Source of the DNA: JBOGEB01 sp050743125
Lineage (GTDB): Bacteria > Actinomycetota > Nitriliruptoria > Euzebyales > Egibacteraceae
Length of the DNA: 5,296 bases
NCBI GenBank assembly: GCA_050743125.1
Contig: JBOGEB010000254.1
Span: 1 to 5,296 of the forward strand
Reading direction: 5' to 3'
In this document: in pieces, positions 1-4,357 of the stretch
Layout: every line of letters starts with the position of its first letter
Position numbering within the stretch: position 1 is the stretch's first letter
Position numbers and translations under genes: made by a program
The notes under the pieces: generated by a model
The model's database searches: none
Seen by the model: only the letters and a program-made list of their open reading frames with translations
What the model was told of the DNA's origin: nothing

Positions 1-314
1 TCGGCCTCAGCTCCCTGCTTGGCTTCGCGGGTCAACTGTAGTAGCGCGGACAGCGGATCGGTGGGCTGGAGGAGCCGGAGCAGGTCGGCGACCGACGGCT
101 CGAGCGCGGTGAGCATGCACTCCAGCGAGCGCAGGCTGGGCCGGAGCCGGTTGTGCTCGTAGCGGCAGATCTGGTGCTTGTCGAGGGCGAACTGGCGGTC
201 GCCTTTGGCTTTGGCGACGGCTTTGGCGTGCTCGGCGAGCTCGGTTGCTGACCAGCCGCGGTCGTCGCGCAGCTCGCGGAGCACTGTGCCGTAGATGTCG
301 ACTCCGCGTGTCAT
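1..314 (-). CDS. XRE-family helix-turn-helix transcriptional regulator, partial (C-terminus beyond left edge)
   Basis: Reading the minus strand from the ATG at 314 gives 104 codons without a stop up to base 1, so the gene continues outside the window. Residues about 8-70 look like a Cro/C1-type HTH: V11-L-R-E-L-R16, W21-S-A-T-E-L-A-E28, then K46-H-Q-I-C-R-Y-E53 and R58-P-S-L-R-S-L-E65, the 'recognise, bind, RYExxxRxPSLRTLE' pattern of Streptomyces WhiJ-like and TPR-linked XRE regulators. A loop of alternating Ala/Lys (residues 30-38) separates the first two helices. The start is supported by a strong Shine-Dalgarno, GGGAAGGAA (complement of 320-328), 5 nt before the ATG. The protein probably binds DNA as a dimer in the cytoplasm. 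Its ligand, and whether it carries a TPR or other C-terminal domain, cannot be seen. It is divergent from two small ORFs, an arrangement common for WhiJ-type regulators and their small partners, but neither small ORF resembles the usual DUF397 partner. Confidence 0.8.
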   Translation of the reverse strand, partial: MTRGVDIYGTVLRELRDDRGWSATELAEHAKAVAKAKGDRQFALDKHQICRYEHNRLRPSLRSLECMLTALEPSVADLLRLLQPTDPLSALLQLTREAKQGAEA

Positions 315-344
315 GGCTGTTCCTTCCCGCTTGTGCCGTGAGGC

Positions 345-359
345 AGGGTACAACGTTGT
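345..359 (-). promoter_or_regulatory. Possible -10 and operator palindrome for the XRE gene
   Basis: Bases 350-359 form the perfect palindrome ACAACGTTGT. It abuts, on the minus strand, TACCCT (complement of 345-350), which fits the actinobacterial TANNNT -10 pattern. It lies about 30 nt upstream of the XRE start. No convincing -35 is visible. XRE regulators often repress themselves through a short palindrome at their own promoter, so this is a reasonable operator candidate. A 10-bp palindrome is short enough to arise by chance. Confidence 0.25.
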
Positions 360-486
360 GGCGGGCTGACGCCCATCGACCGGACAGCGGGCCGGGGCAA
401 GGTTTGCAGCTGTGAGACGGCACAGTGCTGAGCGAGGACGAGCGGCGTGCTCTCCGACGCGCGCGACGACGGAGATGGTTCGGGTG
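360..486. other. Intergenic stretch with no supported feature
   Basis: Upstream of the small ORFs the reading frames here show weak third-position GC bias, so I do not extend the ORF back to the GTG at 412. I see no convincing promoter, RNA gene or repeat in this stretch. Confidence 0.4.
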
Positions 487-621
487 ATGGGCGTTGGGGC
501 CGTGTCGATGCTGTTCGAGGCGCTGGAGGACCTCGCGGCCGGGCTGGAGGGCGTAGCGGGCAGGCTCGCAGACTGGGCGCACGGGCTCCACTGCGACACC
601 TGCCGCCGCGAGCAGGCGTGA
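487..621 (+). CDS. Small hypothetical protein (about 44 aa) with C-terminal CxxC
   Basis: Not recognised. The frame ending at the TGA 619-621 has GC-rich third positions from about 480 onward (for example ctg ttc gag gcg ctg gag gac ctc gcg gcc), which suggests real coding. The product is a predicted amphipathic helix (MLFEALEDLAAGLEGVAGRL) followed by a tail, DWAHGLHCDTCRREQA, carrying one CxxC pair. I chose the ATG at 487 because the GGAG at 471-474 lies 12 nt upstream of it but directly abuts the alternative ATG at 475; ATG 508 is also possible. Its stop overlaps the GTG of the next small ORF (GTGA at 618-621), a translational-coupling arrangement. Position opposite an XRE regulator suggests a small regulatory partner, but this is inference. 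It could be spurious. Confidence 0.35.
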   Translation: MGVGAVSMLFEALEDLAAGLEGVAGRLADWAHGLHCDTCRREQA

Positions 622-790
622 CGGGCCTCGTCGGCGTGGACGACGAGGAGCTGCTCCAGGCTCGTGCCGGACTCGCCTGGTACGGTGTCGCGGCGAGTCC
701 TGCGGGGGGGCCGGTGTCGCTGGCGCCAGCGCCCTTCCCGCCGCACTCGAGCGGGATGCGACGCACGTCGCGATCCTGACCGGGCGATGA
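618..790 (+). pseudogene. Small hypothetical ORF with probable frameshift at G7 run
   Basis: Not recognised. From GTG 618, overlapping the previous stop, the frame reads VTGLVGVDDEELLQARAGL and on to WYGVAASPAGG with good coding bias up to the run of seven G at 703-709. In the unshifted frame it then becomes Pro/Ser/Arg-rich with poor codon bias and stops at 777-779. Adding one G to the run moves into a frame that reads GVAGASALPAALERDATHV then AILTGR with high GC3 and stops at 788-790, about 40 nt before the next gene. This suggests a protein of about 57 residues with one base missing, either a sequencing error or a real mutation. Function is unknown. No membrane segment or domain is visible. 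Confidence 0.3.
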
Positions 791-829
791 TCACCGTTTG
801 CACCCGACCGCCCAAGGAGGGCCACTGTC

Positions 830-1861
830 GTGTCCTCGACGTTGCTGATCACCGGCGCTGCCGGGTTCATCGGCTCGAACTTCGTCCGCTACTGGCGCGA
901 ACGCCATCCCGCCGACGCCGTCGTCGCGCTCGACGCGCTGACCTATGCCGGGTGCAAGGAGAGCCTGGCCGACGTCTGGGACAGCATCACCTTCGTGCAC
1001 GGCGACATCCGCGACCAGGAGCTGGCCGAAGGCCTGCTGCGTGAGCGCTCGGTCGACGTGATCGTGAACTTCGCGGCCGAGTCGCACAACAGCCTGGCGA
1101 TCATCCGCCCGGCGGAGTTCTTCTCCGCCAACGTGATGGGACCGGTGTCGCTGATGGAGGCGGCTCGCAAGGTAGGCGTACGGCGGTTCCATCAGATCTC
1201 GACCTGCGAGGTCTACGGCGACATGGATCTCGACGACCCGGGCGCCTTCACCCAGGACTCGCCGTACCGGCCACGCACGCCGTACAACGCCGCGAAGGCG
1301 GGCGGGGACCACGCGGTCCGAGCCTACGGGTACACCTACGGCCTGCCGGTGACGATCACGAACTGCTCGAACAACTACGGCCCGTACCAGTTCCCCGAGA
1401 AGGTCATCCCCCTGTTCGTGACCCGTGCGCTGCAGGGCCGGCAGCTTCCGCTGTACGCATCGACGAAGAACCGACGCGAGTGGCTCCACGTGCGCGATCA
1501 CTGCCGGGCTGTCGAGACGGTGCTGCTGGACGGCAAAGTGGGCGAGACCTACCACGTCGGCAGTGGGATCGAGGCGGACATCGAGACCATCGCCGACCTG
1601 GTCCTGCATGAGCTGGGACTGCCGGACTCGCTCAAGACGATCGTCCCCGACCGCCCGTCGCACGACCGGCGTTACCTGCTGGACTCCGGCAAGATCCGCG
1701 AGGAGCTGGGGTGGGAGCCGCAGATCACCTTCGAGCAGGGCATCGCCGACACCATCGCCTGGTACCGCGACAACGAGGCGTGGTGGCGTCCGTTGCTCGA
1801 CCGCGTCCCGGTCGAGGAGACCGCATGGCAGCACACCACCGCTCGACAGCCAACGGGCTGA
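830..1861 (+). CDS. dTDP-glucose 4,6-dehydratase-like SDR enzyme with altered catalytic triad
   Basis: A complete 343-aa extended short-chain dehydrogenase of the RmlB family, whose members convert dTDP-glucose to dTDP-4-keto-6-deoxyglucose with bound NAD+, the entry to deoxysugar (rhamnose) synthesis in the cytoplasm. Visible motifs are the Rossmann loop G9-AA-G12-FI-G15, D59 in the HGDIRD motif, A82-AESH86, Y152-x3-K156 (YNAAK), N181-NYGPYQFPEK191, R215-REWLHV221 and the C-terminal AWYRDNEAWWRPL seen in actinobacterial RmlB. Length is normal. The GTG start at 830 is fixed by AAGGAGG at 814-820, 9 nt upstream. Two oddities: the family triad S/T-D-E is S124-T-C126-E127, replacing the general-acid Asp by Cys, and the usual AESHVDRSI reads AESHNSLAI. 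No rmlA, rmlC or rmlD lies nearby. It may therefore be a paralogue acting on another NDP-sugar or doing a different reaction. Family membership is secure; substrate and exact reaction are not. Confidence 0.85.
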   Translation: MSSTLLITGAAGFIGSNFVRYWRERHPADAVVALDALTYAGCKESLADVWDSITFVHGDIRDQELAEGLLRERSVDVIVNFAAESHNSLAIIRPAEFFSANVMGPVSLMEAARKVGVRRFHQISTCEVYGDMDLDDPGAFTQDSPYRPRTPYNAAKAGGDHAVRAYGYTYGLPVTITNCSNNYGPYQFPEKVIPLFVTRALQGRQLPLYASTKNRREWLHVRDHCRAVETVLLDGKVGETYHVGSGIEADIETIADLVLHELGLPDSLKTIVPDRPSHDRRYLLDSGKIREELGWEPQITFEQGIADTIAWYRDNEAWWRPLLDRVPVEETAWQHTTARQPTG

Positions 1862-1883
1862 GGTCCACGCGCGGCTCGCCAGC

Positions 1884-1931
1884 CAGGGTGTAACGGGGCG
1901 CACCCTGTCCGAGACCGGCGTGGATACGCCG
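1884..1931 (+). terminator. Two tandem hairpins after the dehydratase gene
   Basis: Just after the dehydratase stop there are two perfect inverted repeats: CAGGGTG 1884-1890 with CACCCTG 1901-1907 (7 bp, 10-nt loop), and CGGCGT 1916-1921 with ACGCCG 1926-1931 (6 bp, GGAT tetraloop). There is no U tract, so an intrinsic terminator is only tentative; U-poor hairpins are often proposed as terminators in high-GC actinobacteria. The second hairpin ends 26 nt before the next ATG and could instead influence its translation. Confidence 0.35.
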
Positions 1932-1957
1932 TCCCGCCAGGCCCCGGAGATCGTCTG

Positions 1958-2197
1958 ATGTCCGCACACGAGCCTCGAGAGGTGCGTCGCCTCTTCGGCG
2001 AGGCAGAAAACGCCGGGGATCTCGATGCCCTGACCGCGCTGTACGGGCCAGACGTAACGCTGATCCCGCAGCCAGGCCAGTCGGTGACCGGCTCGCAGGC
2101 GATCCGCGGGGCGCTACGGGGATTCGTTTCACTCACGCAAGCGTTCGACGTCAACGTGAAGACGATTGTCCATGGCCCGGATCTCGCCCTTGCGTAC
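1958..2197 (+). pseudogene. SnoaL/NTF2-like (ketosteroid-isomerase fold) gene, 3' part lost
   Basis: The ATG at 1958 has CGGAGA 8 nt upstream. The first 80 codons match the N-terminal part of small SnoaL/DUF4440-type proteins: V9-RRLFGEAENAGDLDALTALY, then PDVTLIPQPGQSVTGSQAI and a helix RGALRGFVSL, then a strand IVHGPDLALAY80. Family members run on for about 40-50 more residues (a Trp/Arg-containing strand and the end of the sheet). Here the next codons read PLPPCHNRTYVRHD, unlike the family, and coincide with the DUF222 promoter. The fold is therefore incomplete and the gene is very likely non-functional. The frame stays open by chance through the DUF222 5' region and ends at 2986, so an automated call would give a 342-aa chimera. 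Substrate of the ancestral protein is unknown. Confidence 0.6.
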
Positions 2198-2218
2198 CCG
2201 CTCCCACCGTGCCATAAT
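2190..2218 (+). promoter_or_regulatory. Sigma70-type promoter of the DUF222 gene, probably giving a leaderless mRNA
   Basis: TTGCGT at 2190-2195 and CATAAT at 2213-2218 are separated by exactly 17 nt. The -10 differs from TATAAT at one base. The expected transcription start, about 7 nt beyond the -10, falls at 2225-2226, which is the A of the DUF222 ATG, and no Shine-Dalgarno precedes that ATG. Leaderless transcripts are common in actinobacteria. The -35 lies within the last codons of the SnoaL fragment, so it was contributed by the interrupted gene or predates the junction. Confidence 0.6.
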
Positions 2219-2233
2219 CGTACATATGTTCGA
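2218..2233 (+). promoter_or_regulatory. LexA/SOS box over the DUF222 start codon
   Basis: TCGTACATATGTTCGA matches the mycobacterial/actinobacterial LexA box TCGAAC-RNNY-GTTCGA at 11 of 12 fixed bases (T instead of A at position 4), and the centre ATAT fits RNNY. It starts at the last base of the -10 and includes the ATG (2226-2228), so bound LexA would block initiation. SOS control of 13E12/DUF222-family genes is known in Mycobacterium tuberculosis, which supports the assignment. Confidence 0.7.
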
Positions 2234-2986
2234 CACGATAGTGGACCAGGACACGGCGGCGCAACAGGCTGTCGAGGCGCTCGCGCCGCTGCTCGACGCC
2301 CTGGCCGCCGTCGACTGGGACGACCTCGACCACCACACGCTCAGCCGGATGGTCGTGAGCTTGTCGGCGCACCGCGACCGGCTCGACGGGCTGTGCCACC
2401 TCGCGATCGGCGCGCACGACCGTGCCTTGGCGTGGAAAGCCGACGGTGCCCGGTCGGAGAAACATTTAGGCTGGCCGCCCACTGCGGCATCAGCCTCGGC
2501 GAGGCCGCAGGCCGGGCCGAAACCGCCTGCAGGCTGGGCCAGCTGCCGGCGACCGCCCAGGCGCTGGCCGACGGGACGATCAGCCCGGCGCACGCGCGGG
2601 CCGCCGCCAAGGCGGCGCGGGACCTGCCGGGCTCGGCGATGGCCGGGCTGGACCGGCTCGTCGCCGAGCAGGCCGCCCAGGTCGACGCGGGCCAGCTGCG
2701 CTGCGCGGTCGACGGCTACGCCCACGCCGTGGCCCCCGACAGCTTGGCCGCGCGCCAACAGCGGGCGTGGGCCACCCGCCGGCTGCACGCCACCCGCACC
2801 CCCGACGACGGCGCGGTCCTTGAGGCAAGGCTGGACAAGGCCGGCGCCGAGACCGTGCTGACCGCGCTCGCGCCCTTGGCGCCGCCGCGCGGCGAGCACG
2901 ACGACCGCACGCCCGAGCAGCGCCGCGCCGACGCGCTCGTCGAGCTGGCCTGTCACTTCCTCCACCAGCAGGCTGTCGCAAAGTGA
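2226..2986 (+). pseudogene. DUF222 (13E12 repeat family) protein, frameshifted and lacking the HNH domain
   Basis: The N-terminal 79 codons from ATG 2226 read MFDTIVDQDTAAQQAVEALA... then LSRMVVSLSAHRDRLDGLCH and DRALAWKADGARSEK, the DUF222 N-terminal helices. Homology then continues in the -1 frame from about 2462: LAAHCGISLGEAAGRAETAC, LADGTISPAHARAAAKAARD, and R-TPEQRRADALVELA (about 2906-2949), the signature normally just before the C-terminal HNH nuclease domain. One added A in the AAA at 2460-2462 would join the frames (SEKTFRLAAH). After ELA the sequence turns into an unrelated CHFLHQQAVAK and stops, exactly where an inverted repeat begins. The total is about 253 residues against a usual 400-500, and no HNH motif is visible. 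Intact relatives are abundant multi-copy actinobacterial genes, often linked to mobile DNA; their biochemical role is unclear. A leaderless start is chosen from the promoter spacing. Confidence 0.75.
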
Positions 2987-3037
2987 GCTGTGGCGAACCC
3001 GGCACCGTCCGACGCGCCGACGCGCAGGCCACCCGAG

Positions 3038-3073
3038 CTGTCAGTTTCCTCCGTCTCCAGAGGAAGTTGACAG
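3038..3073 (+). terminator. 14-bp hairpin, candidate plus-strand terminator
   Basis: CTGTCAGTTTCCTC (3038-3051) and GAGGAAGTTGACAG (3060-3073) pair over all 14 positions in plus-strand RNA, counting two adjacent G.U wobbles, around an 8-nt loop. In minus-strand RNA the same two positions would be C/A mismatches, so the structure favours the strand transcribed from DUF222. There is no following U tract, so termination is likely but not certain. Confidence 0.4.
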
Positions 3074-3083
3074 GTCAGCAGCT

Positions 3084-3117
3084 TGCCGGAGCGCCTGGGA
3101 TGACGCTTCCCCCGGCA
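3084..3117. repeat. Second inner hairpin of the nested element
   Basis: TGCCGG-AGCG (3084-3093) pairs with CGCT (3104-3107) and CCGGCA (3112-3117): 10 bp with a 4-nt bulge (3108-3111) and a 10-nt loop. All pairs are Watson-Crick, so it can form on either strand. Together with the 3038-3073 hairpin and the outer arms it gives a branched fold. Confidence 0.4.
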
Positions 3118-3197
3118 TCAGGCGAAGTGGGTTTCTGCGACAGCCTGCCAGCGGAGGAAACGACAGTGGCTGAGGCAGGGTGGGGACGCGACGTGCT

Positions 3198-4334
3198 TCA
3201 CCGACGCTCCAGGCGGTCCAAAGCCGGGCGGAGACCTTCCAGCGCGGCGCGGTCGAGCTTGCCTGAGCCCAGCAGCGGCAGGGCATCGACGAGGACGAGC
3301 TCGCGGGGGGCGTGCGCTGCGGTGGCGCGCTCGGCGACGAAGCGGCGGAGGCCCTCCAGGGCGGGAGGCTGGCGCGGGTCGGTGGGGACGACGACCGCGA
3401 CGACGCGTTGGCCCCACTCGGGGTCACACCGGCCGACGACCGCAGCCTCGACGACCTCGGGATGCTCGGCGAGCAGCCCGGCGACCGTGGCCGGGGCGAT
3501 GTTCTCGCCGCCGGTGACGATGACGTCGTCGGCGCGGCCGAGGACCTCCAGCCGCCCGTCGGGCGCCCAACGGCCGAGGTCAGCGGTACAGAACCAGCCG
3601 TCGTGGAACGCCTCGGCGTCGAGGTCGGGGCGCCCCCGGTACCCGCGGGCGAGCACCGGCCCGCGGATGCGGATGCGCCCGTCCTCACCCACCCGTGCCT
3701 CGACGCCGTCGAGCGGGTGGCCGTCGTAGACGCACCCACCGGCGGTTTCGGTCATCCCGTAGGTGGTCACGATCCGCGCCCCGGCGGCCCGGGCACGGTC
3801 GAGCAGCGCGGGAGGGGCGTCCGCGCCCCCGAGCAGGATGCAGCCGAACCGAGCAACGTCCACTCCGGCGTCGAGCAGCCGCAGGAGCATCGTCGGCACG
3901 AGCGAGACGTGCGTCGCCTCGGCCTCGGCGACCGCCGCGACGTGGAAGCGCTGGTGGATCAGCGGGTCGGTGCCGAGCACGAGCGCGCGGACGAGCACCT
4001 GAATCCCGGCGATGTGGCTGGTCGGCAGGCAGCACAGCCATCGGTCGCTGGGCCGGGCGCCAATGCGCGCGAGGCTCGCCCGGGCCGAGGACTCCAAGGC
4101 GGCCGCCGTCAGCTCCACGCCCTTGGGTGCACCGGTCGACCCCGAGGTCGCGACGACGACCGCCACGTCGTGGCCGACGGGCGCGTCCGGGCGCAGCGCG
4201 GCGAGCAGACGGTCCCGCTGTTGGGACGGCAGGCCAGGGTCCAGGGGTCCGATCGCGGGCCCGCCGTCCAGCGCGCGCCGGAGCGCGGCGAGCAGCGCGG
4301 GTCCGGGGGGCAGATCGAGCACAACCAGGTCCAT
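3198..4334 (-). CDS. menE: o-Succinylbenzoate-CoA ligase (MenE)
   Basis: A 378-aa ANL-superfamily adenylate-forming enzyme that activates o-succinylbenzoate to its CoA thioester via an acyl-AMP, in cytoplasmic menaquinone synthesis. Motifs in order: P-loop A62-TSGSTGAPKG72, L103-PTSHIAG110, G169-GADAPP175 in the LLGGADAPP stretch, T191-YGMTETAGG200 (A5), W247-FCTADLG254 with the ATP-ribose-binding D252, G266-RADDVIVTGGENI279 with hinge R267, and the C-terminal catalytic lysine K359 in GSGKLDRAAL. The short N-terminus before the P-loop (about 60 residues) and total length fit the compact actinobacterial MenE form. It lies divergent to menB, 23 bp away, which makes MenE far more likely than a generic fatty-acyl-CoA ligase. 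There is no clear Shine-Dalgarno before the ATG; a -10 (TACGGT, complement of 4344-4349) ends 9 nt before it, so the mRNA is probably leaderless or nearly so. The 3' end faces the nested inverted repeat. Confidence 0.88.
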   Translation of the reverse strand: MDLVVLDLPPGPALLAALRRALDGGPAIGPLDPGLPSQQRDRLLAALRPDAPVGHDVAVVVATSGSTGAPKGVELTAAALESSARASLARIGARPSDRWLCCLPTSHIAGIQVLVRALVLGTDPLIHQRFHVAAVAEAEATHVSLVPTMLLRLLDAGVDVARFGCILLGGADAPPALLDRARAAGARIVTTYGMTETAGGCVYDGHPLDGVEARVGEDGRIRIRGPVLARGYRGRPDLDAEAFHDGWFCTADLGRWAPDGRLEVLGRADDVIVTGGENIAPATVAGLLAEHPEVVEAAVVGRCDPEWGQRVVAVVVPTDPRQPPALEGLRRFVAERATAAHAPRELVLVDALPLLGSGKLDRAALEGLRPALDRLERR

Positions 4335-4357
4335 AGGGCTGCTACCGTACCGGAGCC
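4335..4357. promoter_or_regulatory. Divergent menE/menB promoter with mirror-image -10 motifs
   Basis: The 23-bp gap contains TACCGTA (4343-4349). On the plus strand this gives the -10-like TACCGT (4343-4348) and on the minus strand TACGGT (4344-4349), both TANNNT. Each -10 ends exactly 9 nt before its gene's ATG, so predicted transcription starts fall about 3 nt before each start codon. No good -35 is visible for either direction; any -35 would lie inside the opposite gene. Only short hexamer matches support this. Confidence 0.45.

Larger units (their letters stand above)
2950..3166. repeat. Nested inverted-repeat element (31-bp outer arms)
   Basis: The outer arms are 2950-2980 and 3136-3166. 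Read in the same sense they agree at 26 of 31 bases and both contain CTGTC...TTTCCTCC or TTCCTCC, then GCAGGCTGTCGCA. Inside lie a shorter inverted pair related to the outer-arm ends (3038-3051 and 3060-3073) and an independent hairpin (3084-3117). A motif of the form CTGTC-R-n-YTTCCTC therefore appears four times, as two forward then two reverse copies. The left arm starts exactly where DUF222 similarity ends. It could be a MITE-like remnant, the end of an excised element, or a structured bidirectional terminator between the converging DUF222 and menE genes. I do not recognise it as a named element. Confidence 0.65.

Noticed and set aside
758..771. Short hairpin GCGAC-GCAC-GTCGC
   Set aside because: It has a 5-bp stem only, lies within a coding-like stretch and has no U tract or conserved context, so chance is sufficient.
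7..870. Minus-strand 287-codon open frame across the XRE gene and small ORFs
   Set aside because: The product is an Arg/Pro/Ala-rich, low-complexity translation typical of an out-of-frame reading of GC-rich DNA.
791..1969. Long minus-strand open frame (392 codons) opposite the dehydratase
   Set aside because: It lies antisense to a gene with complete family motifs and a strong ribosome site. Its product shows no recognisable domain; long antisense frames are expected at this GC content.
2983..3729. Plus-strand 248-codon open frame over the repeat element and the end of menE
   Set aside because: It is Ser/Arg/Thr-rich without domains, overlaps menE antisense and reads through the hairpins.
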